In this document: positions 26,810-35,890 of the stretch, piece by piece | Numbering within the stretch: position 1 is the stretch's first letter | How the letters are laid out: each line of letters starts with the position of its first letter | Origin: Salarchaeum japonicum | GTDB lineage: Archaea; Halobacteriota; Halobacteria; Halobacteriales; Halobacteriaceae | Direction: 5' to 3' | Assembly (NCBI RefSeq): GCF_020614395.1 | Contig: NZ_CP085324.1 | Coordinates: 2,051,564-2,115,563, forward strand | DNA: 64,000 nt | The notes under the pieces: generated by a model | The model's input: the letters and a program-made list of their open reading frames with translations, nothing else | What the model was told of the DNA's origin: nothing | The model's database searches: none | Position numbers and translations under genes: made by a program

Positions 26810-28639
26810 ATGGCCCAGGACAGCATCGCGGTCGTGGACCTCGACAGGTGCTCCCCCGACCGCTGTAACTACGAGTGCTCGAACTACTGTCCGCCGAACC
26901 GAACCGGGAAGGAGTGCATCACGCTCCGCGGCGAGGACGCCGAGACCGGCGGCCCCGACCAGGTGCAGATTTCGGAGGAGATCTGTCTCGGCGAGACCTG
27001 CGGTATCTGCGTCGAGAAGTGCCCGTTCGACGCCATCGAAATCATCAACCTCCCGCAGGAGTTGGAAGACCGCGCCACCCACCGGTACGGCGACAACGCG
27101 TTCGCGCTCTACGGCCTCCCCATCCCCGAGAAGGGAAAGGTGACGGGCCTGCTCGGCCCGAACGGCATCGGGAAGTCCACGGCGGTGAAGGCGCTCGCGG
27201 GTGAAATCACGCCGAACCTCGGGCGCGTCGAGGACGAACCCGGCTGGGACGAGGTCATCGAACACTACCGCGGCACCGAACTCCAGGACTACCTGAAGGG
27301 CGTGCGGGACGGCGACATCAACGTCGCGCGCAAACCCCAGTACGTCGACCAGATTCCGGAGACGTTCGACGGGAACACGCGCGAACTCCTCGAACGCGCG
27401 GACGAGCGCGGCGTGCTCGACGAGCTCGCGGAACGCCTCTCCATCACGCCCGTGCTCGACCAGGAGATAGACTCGCTCTCCGGCGGCGAACTCCAGCGGG
27501 TCGCGCTCGCGGCGACGCTCGCGCGGGACGCGGACTTCTACTTCGTGGACGAGCTCACGCCCTACCTCGACATCGGCCAGCGCGTCACCGCCGCGCGGCT
27601 CGTCCGCGAACTCGCCGAGGAGGAGGACAAGGCCGTGCTCGTCGTCGAACACGACCTCGCGGTGCTCGACCTGCTCGCGGACAGCCTCCACGTCGCGTAC
27701 GGAGAGCCGTCCGTGTACGGCGTCGTCACCGACCCGAAATCCGTGCGGAACGGCATCAACGAATATCTCAGGGGATACCTCGACAACGAGAACATGCGGA
27801 TTCGCCCCGAAGCCATCGAGTTCGAGGAGCACGCGCCGCGGCCCGTCACGGAGGCGGAGACGCTCGTGGACTACCCCTCGATGGCGAAGTCCTACGGCGA
27901 GAGCGAGTTCAGCCTCGACGTCGAGGGCGGGGAGATTCGGAAGAACGAGGTGCTCGGCGTGGTCGGCCCGAACGGCATCGGGAAGTCCACGTTCGCGAAA
28001 CTGCTCGCGGGCCGCACCGAACCCACGACCGTGAAGGGCGAGGACACCGACCTCGACTTAGACCTCGACATCGCGTACAAACCGCAGTACGTCGAGGCCG
28101 ACCAGCACATGCGAGTGGACGCCTTCCTCTCCTCGATTACGGACGAGTTCGGGACGAGCTACTGGAACACGGAAATCGCGCAGCCGCTCCAGCTCGACCG
28201 CATCATGGAGCAGAACCTCGCCGACCTCTCCGGCGGCGAACGCCAGCGGGTCGCCATCGCCGCGACGCTCAGCCGGGACGCCGACCTCTACCTGCTCGAC
28301 GAACCGAGCGCGCACCTCGACGTGGAACAGCGCGTGCTCGCGACGCGCGCCATCCGGCGGTACGCGGAGAACCACGAGTCCACGGTGATGGTCATCGACC
28401 ACGACATCTACATGATCGACCTCGTCTCCGACCGCCTGATGGTGTTCGACGGCGAGCCCGCCCACCACGGCCGCGCCAGCCCCGCCCAGGAGATGCGCGC
28501 CGGGATGAACGAGTTCCTCGCGAACCTCGACATCACCTTCCGCCGCGACGAGAACCTGGGGCGACCGCGCATCAACAAGCCCGGAAGCCAGCTCGACAAG
28601 CAGCAAAAGCGCGACGGCGAGTACTACTACACGCAGTAA
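26810..28639 (+). CDS. abce1: ABCE1/Rli1 ribosome recycling and translation initiation ATPase
   Basis: The 609-residue soluble twin-ABC protein splits 70S ribosomes after termination. An N-terminal pair of [4Fe-4S] ferredoxin-like clusters is built from 'CSPDRCNYECSNYC' and 'CLGETCGICVEKCP'. Two nucleotide-binding domains each have 'GPNGIGKST', with signatures 'LSGGELQRVA' and 'LSGGERQRVA'. A hinge region lies between them. All expected cysteines and Walker residues are present and the length is standard. Confidence 0.97.
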   Translation: MAQDSIAVVDLDRCSPDRCNYECSNYCPPNRTGKECITLRGEDAETGGPDQVQISEEICLGETCGICVEKCPFDAIEIINLPQELEDRATHRYGDNAFALYGLPIPEKGKVTGLLGPNGIGKSTAVKALAGEITPNLGRVEDEPGWDEVIEHYRGTELQDYLKGVRDGDINVARKPQYVDQIPETFDGNTRELLERADERGVLDELAERLSITPVLDQEIDSLSGGELQRVALAATLARDADFYFVDELTPYLDIGQRVTAARLVRELAEEEDKAVLVVEHDLAVLDLLADSLHVAYGEPSVYGVVTDPKSVRNGINEYLRGYLDNENMRIRPEAIEFEEHAPRPVTEAETLVDYPSMAKSYGESEFSLDVEGGEIRKNEVLGVVGPNGIGKSTFAKLLAGRTEPTTVKGEDTDLDLDLDIAYKPQYVEADQHMRVDAFLSSITDEFGTSYWNTEIAQPLQLDRIMEQNLADLSGGERQRVAIAATLSRDADLYLLDEPSAHLDVEQRVLATRAIRRYAENHESTVMVIDHDIYMIDLVSDRLMVFDGEPAHHGRASPAQEMRAGMNEFLANLDITFRRDENLGRPRINKPGSQLDKQQKRDGEYYYTQ

Positions 28640-28810
28640 GAACGGGCGGCGTCGAACCCGTCGAGTAGGCCCAAGATTCTTGTAGCCCGCCCGAGTCCGT
28701 CGAATCGACATGGAGACCCTTTCTCAGTAGCCGGGGCCGCCGCCCGGTAGCGACTGGGTCGGCCGGCTCACGACGCGTTCGTTCGTCGAGCAACCGACAC
28801 CCAGAATCCA

Positions 28811-30130
28811 ATGTCACGAGAAGACACAGCGATAGTAGCGAAGCGCGTAGACGAGTCTCCGGCGGACACCGGAGAGATCAGGGCGCTCGCGCGGTCGGCG
28901 GGCTACGCCGTCGCCGGCGAGGTCGTCCAGCAGCGCGCCCCGCATCCCGGTCACGAGTTCGGGACGGGCGCGATTGCGGAGCTGCGGCGCGACGTCCGGG
29001 CGGCCGACGCGGACGCCGTCGTGGTTGACAACGACCTCGACGCGAACCGGGCGTTCGCGCTCGCCGACCGCCTCCCCGCCGACACGGGCGTCCGCGACCG
29101 GAAGCGCCTCGTCATCGACATCTTCGGCGAGCGCGCGGAGACCCGGCGCGCCCAACTGGAGGTGCGGCTGGCCGAACTAGAGTACGAACTCCCGCGGGCC
29201 GAGGAGCGCGCGAAGCGCGGCGAGGACGTGGGACGCCGGGGGTTCAAGAGCTCCGGCGAGTCCCCGGCCTCGCAGGTTCGCGCGGCGTACAAGCGCGAAA
29301 TCAAGCAGGTCGAGGACGCGCTCGCGGACATCGAGACCGCGGACGCGACGCGGCGCGCAGACCGGCACGCGGCGGGGTTCGACCTGGTCGCGCTCGCCGG
29401 GTACACGAACGCCGGGAAGTCCACGCTCCTGCGGCGGCTCGCGGACGACCACGCGGTCGGGGAGAACGACCGCCGGCACGCCGACCTCGCGGAGGTCGCG
29501 GCGTCCCACGACGGCCTGTTCACGACGCTGAACACGACGACGCGCCGGGCGACCGTCGGCGACCACCGGTTGCTGGTGACGGACACGGTCGGGTTCGTCT
29601 CCGGGCTCCCGCACTGGCTCGTGGATTCCTTCGAGTCGACGCTCGCGTCCGCGTACCGTGCGGACGCGGTGCTGTTGGTCGCGGACGCCACCGACCCGCC
29701 GGCGCGCCTCCGTGAGAAGGTGGCGACGAGCCGGGACGTGCTCGCCGACCACCGGGACGCGGACGACGGCGTCGTCCCCGTTCTGAACAAGGTCGACGCG
29801 GCAGACCGGCTCGACGAGAAGCGGCGGGTCGTCCGCGAGGTCGTCGGCGACCCCGTGTGCGTGAGCGCGCTTGACGGTGACGGACTGGAGGCGCTCGGCG
29901 ACCGTTTGGCCGCGGCGCTCCCGGAGCGCGAGACGGCGCGGTTCTCGCTCCCGCAGTCGGACGACGCGATGTCGTTCGTCTCCTGGCTCTACGACCACGC
30001 GAACGCGGTCGAGGTCACGCACGGCGAGACGGTGGAAATCGAAGTCTCGGGGCGACCCGAGGTCGTGGCGCTCGCTCGCGGCCGCGCGAGTGACGCTGGG
30101 GCTGACACGGCGGCGCGTCGAGATTCGTAG
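28811..30130 (+). CDS. hflX: GTPase HflX
   Basis: The 439-residue ribosome-associated GTPase has an N-terminal HflX domain including the glycine-rich 'RRGFKSSGESPASQVRAAYKRE' region (about residues 140-160) and a helical linker. The G domain has P-loop 'GYTNAGKSTLL' near residue 197, 'TTTRRATV' switch region, 'DTVGFVSGLPHWLV' and 'NKVDA'. HflX splits or rescues stalled ribosomes in bacteria. The 170 bp before it contain nothing else I can identify. Its 3' end overlaps the antisense 3' part of dispersed element C. Confidence 0.93.
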   Translation: MSREDTAIVAKRVDESPADTGEIRALARSAGYAVAGEVVQQRAPHPGHEFGTGAIAELRRDVRAADADAVVVDNDLDANRAFALADRLPADTGVRDRKRLVIDIFGERAETRRAQLEVRLAELEYELPRAEERAKRGEDVGRRGFKSSGESPASQVRAAYKREIKQVEDALADIETADATRRADRHAAGFDLVALAGYTNAGKSTLLRRLADDHAVGENDRRHADLAEVAASHDGLFTTLNTTTRRATVGDHRLLVTDTVGFVSGLPHWLVDSFESTLASAYRADAVLLVADATDPPARLREKVATSRDVLADHRDADDGVVPVLNKVDAADRLDEKRRVVREVVGDPVCVSALDGDGLEALGDRLAAALPERETARFSLPQSDDAMSFVSWLYDHANAVEVTHGETVEIEVSGRPEVVALARGRASDAGADTAARRDS

Positions 30131-30184
30131 CGGGCGCGCCGCCGGGTTTCGCGCTCCACGCTACGGCTCGTCTCAGAGCACGCC
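30102..30184 (-). ncRNA. Candidate structured small RNA, element C
   Basis: The predicted minus-strand transcript starts about 26 nt after the TATTTGAA (TTCAAATA) box at 30205-30212. It contains TGCTCTGA and a stem GTAGCG/CGCTAC with an inner GC-rich stem, then TGTCAGCCCC. The last third is antisense to the hflX 3' end. The match to copies A and B is weaker beyond the promoter block. Confidence 0.25.
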
Positions 30185-30204
30185 GCCCGCTGGCCGCCCG
30201 TTCG

Positions 30205-30221
30205 TATTTGAAGGTTCGCGC
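30205..30221 (-). promoter_or_regulatory. Promoter block of dispersed element C
   Basis: On the minus strand GCGCGAACCTTCAAATA matches copy A at all but one base and has the same spacing to GGCCAGCG. Confidence 0.45.
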
Positions 30222-30314
30222 GGTCGCGAGGACGGGTCGCGCATTCGCGCCGCTCGGCGGCGCGATTCACCGGTCGCCTTCGGCGACCGGCGTTTTTCCC
30301 TCCAAAAAGGTGGG

Positions 30315-30836
30315 TTAGAAGACGGCGCGTTGACAGCTCCCGCAGAGGGTCTGTTCTTTGCGGTCGACTTCCTGGACGGTGGGGGAGAAGCTCATGGCGC
30401 AGCGGTTGTTGTCGCAGTGTTCGAGGCCGAGGGTGTGGCCGAGTTCGTGGACGACTTCCTTGCGGACGCGGTCGGAGAACACTTGGGTGGAGGAGCGGTC
30501 GGAGAACCCGCCGTCGCTGGAGGTCTGGAGGCGGTAGGTGGAGACGACGCAGCCGCGGCCGTCGAGGTAGGCGAGGCCGAAGACGTAGTTGCGGCGGCGG
30601 TAGTAGAGGTCGTTCGGGGTGAGGGCGATGGCTTTCTCGCCGGTGCCGGCGCGGGTGGCGATGTCGATGAAGTCGCTGGCGCGGTACTGGCCGCGTGCGC
30701 TGTCGTACGCGCCGTCGGGGACGGGTTGTTCCGCGGCGAGGGTGACGTCGCAGTCGTAGATGGAGCGGAGGCCGGTGGAGGCCTCGCGCTTGACGCTCGC
30801 AGGGACGTCCCCGATGGGGACGATGTCGACACGCAT
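30315..30836 (-). CDS. amzA: Archaemetzincin family zinc metalloprotease
   Basis: The 173-residue metzincin-like peptidase carries the extended zinc motif 'HELGHTLGLEHC' followed by 'CAMSF', and a C-terminal CGSC pair. This matches the HExxHxxGxxxC(x)4CxM(x)nCxxC pattern of archaemetzincins, which bind one catalytic and one structural zinc. The substrate is unknown. The minus-strand TATA-like GTTTATGCC is 28 nt before the ATG, so it is leaderless. It is divergent from the UPF0146 gene with 39 bp between starts. Confidence 0.92.
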   Translation of the reverse strand: MRVDIVPIGDVPASVKREASTGLRSIYDCDVTLAAEQPVPDGAYDSARGQYRASDFIDIATRAGTGEKAIALTPNDLYYRRRNYVFGLAYLDGRGCVVSTYRLQTSSDGGFSDRSSTQVFSDRVRKEVVHELGHTLGLEHCDNNRCAMSFSPTVQEVDRKEQTLCGSCQRAVF

Positions 30837-30875
30837 GGGAACGTCTATGCCGTGGTGTGGCATAAACATCCCGAC
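30837..30875. promoter_or_regulatory. Interlocked divergent promoters of amzA and the UPF0146 gene
   Basis: Within 39 bp the plus-strand TCTATGCC (near 30847) is about 29 nt from the GTG at 30876. The minus-strand GTTTATGCC (near 30864) is 28 nt from the ATG at 30836. The two TATA boxes lie inside each other's initiation region, so the promoters probably compete. Confidence 0.5.
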
Positions 30876-31265
30876 GTGAGCGATTTCGCGGGAGAACTGG
30901 TGGACGCGCTGGCGGACGCGGAGCGCGTGGTGGAGGTGGGCGTGGGGCGGCGGCCGGACGTGGCGGCGCGTGTGGCGGCGCGCGGGGTGTCGGTGGTGGC
31001 GACGGACGTGGTCGAGCGGGAGACGCCGCCGGACGTGGCGTTCGTGGTGGACGACGTGACGACCCCCGATATCGAGGTGTACGAGGGCGCGAACGTGGTG
31101 TTCGCGCGGAACCTCCCGCCGGAACTCCAGCGGCCGGTCGCGGACGTGGCGAGGCGGGTGGGGGCGGCGTGTTACTTCACGACGCTCGGCGGCGACCCGG
31201 CGGTGGTGCCGGTGGAGCGCCGGACGCTCGGCCGGGAGACGGTGTTCGTCGTCTCCCGGAACTGA
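30876..31265 (+). CDS. UPF0146 family protein
   Basis: The 129-residue protein starts at GTG, where the family sequence begins. It is a Rossmann-like small domain with 'VVEVGVGRRPDVAARVAARG', 'ATDVVERETP', 'VDDVTTP' and 'VFARNLPPELQRPV'. It resembles a minimal methyltransferase-like fold in which the N-terminal GxGxx loop is kept. The function is unknown. It is divergent from amzA, and the HAD-type gene follows 27 nt downstream. Confidence 0.85.
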   Translation: MSDFAGELVDALADAERVVEVGVGRRPDVAARVAARGVSVVATDVVERETPPDVAFVVDDVTTPDIEVYEGANVVFARNLPPELQRPVADVARRVGAACYFTTLGGDPAVVPVERRTLGRETVFVVSRN

Positions 31266-31292
31266 TTTTTCGCGGGCGGGGCGAGTGAGTGT

Positions 31293-32159
31293 ATGAACGT
31301 GGACACGGTCGTCCTGGACGTGGACGGCGTGCTGGTGGACGTGGCGGACTCCTACCGGCGCGCCATCGTGGAGTCCATCGAGGCGGTGTACGGGGAGACG
31401 ATTCCGAAGGCGGGGATTCAGTCGTTCAAGGACGCGGGCGGGTTCAACAACGACTGGACGCTGACGGACGCGGCGGCGCTGTTCGTGCTCGCGAAGCGCG
31501 AGGGCCTGTCGATGAGTCTGGACGGTTTCACGGCCGAAGTCGAGAAGCGCGGCGGCGGGCTGTCGGCGGCGGAGGCCGTCGTCGAGGCGGCGCTCCCGGC
31601 GGACGCGGCGGCGCGCGTGCGCGCGGAGTGGGAGCCGGAACGCCTCCGGGAGACGTTCCAGGAACTCTACCTCGGCAGCGAGTTGTATCGAGAAATCGAG
31701 GGCGAAGAGCCCGCGCGGGAGACGCGCGGGTTCATCAACGACGAACCGGTCATCGTCACCGGGGAGACCGTCGAGCGGTTGACGAGCGAGTACGCGGTGT
31801 GCGTGCTGACCGGGCGGCCGGAGGCGGAGGCCGAAATCGCGCTCGAACGCGTGGGGCTGGACGTGCCCGCGGAGCGCCGGTTCACGATGGACGACTGGGA
31901 GGAGGGGAAGCCGCATCCGCGCGCGCTGGTAGCGCTCGCGGAGCGCTGCGACAGTTCGGGAGTTGTGTTCGTCGGTGACACGCTGGACGACATCGAGACC
32001 GCGGTGAACGCCGCGGACGCCGACCCGGAGCGCGACTACCACGGCGTCGGCGTCCTCACCGGCGGCCTGACGGGGGCGGAGGGACGGCGGAAGTACGAGG
32101 ACGCGGGCGCGACCGCCGTGCTGGACTCCGTGAACGACCTCCCGGCCTTCCTCGATTAG
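31293..32159 (+). CDS. HAD-superfamily hydrolase (TIGR01548-type)
   Basis: The 288-residue haloacid-dehalogenase-like phosphatase has motif I '[17 protein letters not shown]' at 6-22 (nucleophile and acid Asp), motif II 'VCVLTGRPE', motif III Lys in 'WEEGKPHP' and motif IV '[11 protein letters not shown]'. An alpha-helical cap lies between I and II. The TIGR01548 group is often linked to histidine biosynthesis genes, but the phosphatase substrate is not proven. Its stop overlaps the end of the broken small gene on the other strand. Confidence 0.87.
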   Translation: MNVDTVVLDVDGVLVDVADSYRRAIVESIEAVYGETIPKAGIQSFKDAGGFNNDWTLTDAAALFVLAKREGLSMSLDGFTAEVEKRGGGLSAAEAVVEAALPADAAARVRAEWEPERLRETFQELYLGSELYREIEGEEPARETRGFINDEPVIVTGETVERLTSEYAVCVLTGRPEAEAEIALERVGLDVPAERRFTMDDWEEGKPHPRALVALAERCDSSGVVFVGDTLDDIETAVNAADADPERDYHGVGVLTGGLTGAEGRRKYEDAGATAVLDSVNDLPAFLD

Positions 32160-32337
32160 GGGCCGCGCCACGCGAGCGCGAACCCGACGGCCGTGAGGAG
32201 GACGCCGAGCAGGGCGAGCGTGGACGCGACGAGGTCGGCGACGGTGCCGACCCACGCGGCGTCGAGGTAGGCGGCGAGCGCGGTCGATTGGACGGCGACG
32301 AGGAGGAGGGCGAGCGAGCGCCGCGCGTGCGTGTCAT
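32156..32337 (-). pseudogene. Frameshifted small membrane protein gene
   Basis: From the ATG at 32337 the first codons read MTRTRG and the frame then becomes Ser/Pro/Arg-rich. Shifting by two bases within the CGCGCG run gives a clean hydrophobic protein 'RRSLALLLVAVQSTALAAYL' and onward to '[16 protein letters not shown]' and a TAA at 32158-32156. The intact product would be about 59 residues with two transmembrane helices. The hydrophobic frame has no ATG, GTG or TTG of its own before the upstream stop. It is either a slippage mutation or a sequencing error. Confidence 0.4.
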
Positions 32338-32472
32338 GCCCGGGGGATGTGGCGCGGTGCGACTTCGTGGGTGCGGTCGGTGGTAGTGGCGAGTCTCGCG
32401 GCTACCTCGTTTCGCCGGTAAATCCGGACGGCGACGGCGTCTCTTTGCCGTTCGCGGGTGTGGTGTGTTGTG

Positions 32473-32919
32473 ATGAGTTCGGAAACCCAGCTGGCGGAGT
32501 TCTCGGTGAGCGCGGAGTCGAACGACGCGGCGCAGACGGTCGTGGAGACGCGCGGCCACGAGTTCGTCGTGGACGAACCGACGGCGAACGGCGGGCAGGA
32601 CGAGGGGCCGACGCCCGTCGAGTACCTGCTCGGCGCGTGGGCGGGCTGTCTGAACGTCACGGGGCACGCGGTCGCGGACGACCACGACATCACCATCGAG
32701 TCGCTCGACATCGACCTCGCGGGCGGCCTCGACCCCCGGAAGCTCCAGGGGCGCGCGGACGACGTGCGCGCCGGCTTCCAGCACATCGAGGTCGAACTCG
32801 ACGTGGAGTCCGACGCGACCGAGGCGGAGTTGGACGCGTGGCTCGCCGCCGTCGAGGAGCGGTGTCCGGTCGCGGACAACCTCACGTCGGAGACGCCGAC
32901 GACGCTCGGGTTCGCGTAG
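32473..32919 (+). CDS. OsmC family protein
   Basis: The 148-residue peroxiredoxin-like protein has the two OsmC/Ohr cysteines, Cys59 in 'AWAGCLN' and Cys131 in 'ERCPVADNL', and the helix 'GPTPVEYLLGAWAGC' before the first. Family members reduce organic hydroperoxides with a thiol reductant. The short form without an Ohr-type active-site Arg segment makes OsmC/YhfA the better label. The start at 32473 was taken because homologous sequence begins there. Confidence 0.85.
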   Translation: MSSETQLAEFSVSAESNDAAQTVVETRGHEFVVDEPTANGGQDEGPTPVEYLLGAWAGCLNVTGHAVADDHDITIESLDIDLAGGLDPRKLQGRADDVRAGFQHIEVELDVESDATEAELDAWLAAVEERCPVADNLTSETPTTLGFA

Positions 32920-32929
32920 AAGCCCGACA

Positions 32930-32939
32930 TTCTTATTCG
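32930..32939 (+). promoter_or_regulatory. Predicted promoter of npdG
   Basis: TTCTTATTCG is centred 26-27 nt before the ATG at 32961, predicting a leaderless mRNA. Confidence 0.45.
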
Positions 32940-32960
32940 CGGCCCGGGTGACGTACCGGT

Positions 32961-33629
32961 ATGCGAATCGCGTTACTCGGCGGCACGGGCGACATCGGCG
33001 AGGGCCTCGCGCTCCGCTGGGGGTACGACACCGACCACGACATCGTCATCGGGTCGCGCGACCCCGCTCGCGCCCGCGAGAAGGCCGGGGAGTACGAGAC
33101 GGAGCTGGACAGCCGCGGGCTCGACCGGAAGATTACGGGGTTCGAGAACGCGATGGCGGCCGACCGCGCGGACGTGGTCGTGGCGGCGGTGCCCGCCTAC
33201 CACCTCAGCGACACCGTCGAGTCGGTGGCGGAGAAACTCGACGAGGACACGATTCTCGTGTCGCCGGCGGTGGGGATGCAGCGCGACGAGGACGGGTTCC
33301 ACTACAATCCCCCAGGTGCGGGGAGCGTGACGGCGCTCGCGGCGGACGCCGCGCCGGACGACGTGCCCGTGGTGGGGGCGTTCCACAACCTCGCGGCCGA
33401 CCGCCTCGCGAACCTCGACGTGGAACTCGACCTGGACACGCTCGTCGTGGGCGACGACGACGACGCGAAGGGACTGGTCGCGGACCTCGGCGGCGAAATC
33501 GAGGGTCTGCGCGTGCTGGACGCGGGGCCGCTCGGCGTCGCGGCGGAGGTCGAGTCGGTGACGCCGCTCGTCATCAACATCGCGATGAACAACAAGGGAA
33601 TGCACGACGTCGGCGTGACGTTCGACTAG
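32961..33629 (+). CDS. npdG: NADPH-dependent F420 reductase
   Basis: The 222-residue Fno-type protein transfers hydride between F420 and NADPH. The N-terminal Rossmann motif is 'RIALLGGTGDIGEGLALRWG', followed by 'GSRDPARAREKAGEYE' for NADPH 2'-phosphate contact, 'VVAAVPAYH' and 'VVGAFHNLAADRL'. The C-terminal 'LVINIAMNNKGMHDVGVTF' is diagnostic for haloarchaeal NpdG. It supplies or drains reduced F420 for enzymes such as the 17.7-kb oxidoreductase and Mer. Four bases overlap the convergent thiDN gene. Confidence 0.92.
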   Translation: MRIALLGGTGDIGEGLALRWGYDTDHDIVIGSRDPARAREKAGEYETELDSRGLDRKITGFENAMAADRADVVVAAVPAYHLSDTVESVAEKLDEDTILVSPAVGMQRDEDGFHYNPPGAGSVTALAADAAPDDVPVVGAFHNLAADRLANLDVELDLDTLVVGDDDDAKGLVADLGGEIEGLRVLDAGPLGVAAEVESVTPLVINIAMNNKGMHDVGVTFD

Positions 33630-34942
33630 CGCGGTCGCTCGCCGACGGCGCACGCGAGCGCGAGGAGGCGGTTTTCGAGGGCGTCTATCGAGTCCGCGAG
33701 GAGGCGAACCATCGGTTCTTTGCCGTGCGCGCCGCCGTCAGCGATAGCGTGGGGTGCGCGCTCGCGGGTTCGCATCGCGCGGTCGGCGGTCCAGTCCATC
33801 GTGCCGTCGGCGTCCGCGGGTTCGTTCGTCCGGTCGAGGAACACGACGTCGTCGAGGGCGTCGAGCGCGGCGTCGGTGCGGCGGACGTTCGCGGCCGCGG
33901 AGACGGTCGGGTCGTGCTGGCGGACGCCGCAGAGGAGGCGGGCGACGTGGCTGGACGCGCCGCGGCGGACGCCGGCGGGCGCGCGGACGCCGTCGACGGT
34001 TCGGGTGAGGCGACCGTCGGTCGCGACGATTTCCGCGGGTCGCGTCGCGCCGTCGGGGGCGGCGGCGAGCGTCGTTCCGACCTCGGGAATCACGCCGGCG
34101 GGGGCGGCGCGTTCGACGGCGCGAACGGCGTCGGTCAGGGCGTCCGCGGTTCGCGCGGTGTCGGCGTCGGTGTGGAGGGGGCCGAGGTGGTTCACCGGAC
34201 CGTCGCCCGCGCCGAGGTCGAGGCCGCGTTCGATGGTTCGCACGACGTAGTCGGTGGCGGCTTCGACGGCGTCCGGGAGCGGAGTGCCGGCGGCGAGTTC
34301 GGCGGCGAGCGCGGCCGAGAGCGTACAGCCGCTCCCGTGAGTGGTCTGGGTGTCGATTCGGTCGTGTTCGAACGTCGTCGCGTCGTCCGCGACGAGGACG
34401 TCCACGGGGTCGCCGTCGAGGTGGCCGCCGGTGACCAGCACGGCGTCCGCGCCCAGGTCGCGGAGGCGGTCGCCCGCGCGCCGCATGTCGGTGGCGTCCT
34501 CGACGGTCGTGTCCGCGAGGAGTTCGGCCTCGGGGACGTTCGGCGTGAGGAGCGTCGCGCGCGGGAGGAGGGTGTCGCGGACGGCGCGGACGCCGGCGTC
34601 GTCGAGGAGGCGGTCGCCGGACTGCGCGACAACAACGGGGTCGACGACGAGCGGCACGGCCGGAAGGGCGTCGGCGACTGTCTCGACGGTGTCGGCGGAC
34701 GCGAGCATCCCGGTCTTCGCCGCGGCGACCGGGAGGTCGTCGCAGACGGCTGAAATCTGCGAGGCGACAGTGTCCGGCGGGACGCGGTGGATGTCGCGGA
34801 CGCCCGTGGTGTTCTGCGCGGTGAGCGCCGTGACGGCGGACGCGCCGAACGCGCCGCGCGCCTCGATGGCCTTGAGGTCGGCCTGCACGCCGGCACCGCC
34901 GCCGCTGTCCGAGCCCGCGACGGTGAGCGCGACGGGTCGCAT
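33626..34942 (-). CDS. thiDN: ThiD-ThiN fusion: HMP-phosphate kinase and thiamine-phosphate synthase
   Basis: The 438-residue bifunctional enzyme has an N-terminal ThiD kinase (about 1-260; '[20 protein letters not shown]', '[11 protein letters not shown]', 'KTGMLAS', '[10 protein letters not shown]', '[13 protein letters not shown]') that phosphorylates HMP and HMP-P. The C-terminal ThiN domain (about 265-438) joins HMP-PP with thiazole phosphate. ThiN replaces ThiE in many archaea. The Thi4 gene ends one base upstream of its start, so the two are a thiamine operon transcribed leftward. Confidence 0.92.
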   Translation of the reverse strand: MRPVALTVAGSDSGGGAGVQADLKAIEARGAFGASAVTALTAQNTTGVRDIHRVPPDTVASQISAVCDDLPVAAAKTGMLASADTVETVADALPAVPLVVDPVVVAQSGDRLLDDAGVRAVRDTLLPRATLLTPNVPEAELLADTTVEDATDMRRAGDRLRDLGADAVLVTGGHLDGDPVDVLVADDATTFEHDRIDTQTTHGSGCTLSAALAAELAAGTPLPDAVEAATDYVVRTIERGLDLGAGDGPVNHLGPLHTDADTARTADALTDAVRAVERAAPAGVIPEVGTTLAAAPDGATRPAEIVATDGRLTRTVDGVRAPAGVRRGASSHVARLLCGVRQHDPTVSAAANVRRTDAALDALDDVVFLDRTNEPADADGTMDWTADRAMRTRERAPHAIADGGAHGKEPMVRLLADSIDALENRLLALACAVGERPR

Positions 34943-34943
34943 C

Positions 34944-35867
34944 TCAGTCGTCCGCGACGGCGGTCGGTTCGACGCCGAGTTCGACGGGCGGCGCGTCGCG
35001 GTCGAGTTCGTCGAGCGCGACCTCGGCGGCGCGCTTCCCGGAGAGGAGCATCGCGCCGAACGTCGGCCCCATCCGCGTGAGACCGTGGTAGGTCGCGGTC
35101 GAGAGGCCCGCAGTGAGGAGGCCGTCGTGCACGAGGCCGGTCTCCTCGACGACCTTGTCTTCGGAGTCGGAGACCCACATCGAGTCGTGGCCCGGGGAGT
35201 CGTGGCCGGGCGCGCCGTACTCGCCCTCGCCGCTCGTGTCCATCCCGGTCGCCTGCGTGGTGTCGATGCCGGGCGCGTCGAGCACGCCGCGCTCGTGGAG
35301 TTTGGAGACGACGACCGCCTCGTGGCCGGTCGCGTCCACGACGAGGTCGGATTCGACGGCGACGGGGTCGACGCACGTCAGTTCGCGGGGGAGCGAGTGG
35401 ACGGGCGTCCAGTTGAGAACCGCGCCCGCGACCCGGTGGTCGTCCCGGACGACGACGTCCGTGAACTCGGTCATGTTCTGGACGCGCGCGCCGGCGTCGC
35501 AGGCGGCTGCGATGAGCGCGCTACTGCAGTGGGGGGCGGACGCGACGTAGAGGCCGTCGGACTCCTCGGACTCCTCGTAGGGGACGCCGAGTTCGTCGAG
35601 AACCGCCTGTCCGGGGTCGCGGACGGTGAGTTTGTTCATGAGGAAGCCGCCGAGCCAGAACCCGCCGCCGAGGTAGTTGTTCTTCTCGACGACGGTGACG
35701 TCCACGTCGCGCTCGGCGAGTTCTTTCGCCGCGGTGAGGCCGGCGGGGCCGCCGCCGACGATGATGACGTCGCTCTCCGTGCCGTCCATGAATTCGCCGT
35801 GCCACGACTGCGCGATGGCGCGGGTGACCTGTGCTTCGCCGGTGTCCGCGAATCCGTCGAACTCCAT
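34944..35867 (-). CDS. thi4: Thi4 ADP-thiazole synthase (Cys-type)
   Basis: The 307-residue FAD/NAD-binding fold enzyme makes the thiazole of thiamine from NAD and glycine. '[18 protein letters not shown]' (33-50) binds the dinucleotide, '[14 protein letters not shown]' follows, and the late '[17 protein letters not shown]' matches the family. Cys165 in 'RELTCVDP' is at the position reported as the sulfur-donating cysteine of Haloferax volcanii Thi4. The protein may therefore be consumed by its own reaction. The leaderless promoter CCTTTAATTACT lies 29 nt upstream. Confidence 0.93.
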   Translation of the reverse strand: MEFDGFADTGEAQVTRAIAQSWHGEFMDGTESDVIIVGGGPAGLTAAKELAERDVDVTVVEKNNYLGGGFWLGGFLMNKLTVRDPGQAVLDELGVPYEESEESDGLYVASAPHCSSALIAAACDAGARVQNMTEFTDVVVRDDHRVAGAVLNWTPVHSLPRELTCVDPVAVESDLVVDATGHEAVVVSKLHERGVLDAPGIDTTQATGMDTSGEGEYGAPGHDSPGHDSMWVSDSEDKVVEETGLVHDGLLTAGLSTATYHGLTRMGPTFGAMLLSGKRAAEVALDELDRDAPPVELGVEPTAVADD

Positions 35868-35890
35868 TACATCACTAGGTGGTACAACTG

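Larger units (their letters stand above)
30100..30314 (-). repeat. Dispersed intergenic element, copy C
   Basis: Read on the minus strand after the amzA stop: CCCACCTTTTT, GGAGGGAAAAA, the CCGGTCGCC hairpin, the TCGCGCC hairpin, then CGCGCGAACCTTCAAATA, GGCCAGCG, TGCTCTGA and a stem GTAGCG/CGCTAC. The first half is almost identical to copy A. The distal part runs antisense into the end of hflX (stop at 30130). Confidence 0.7.
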
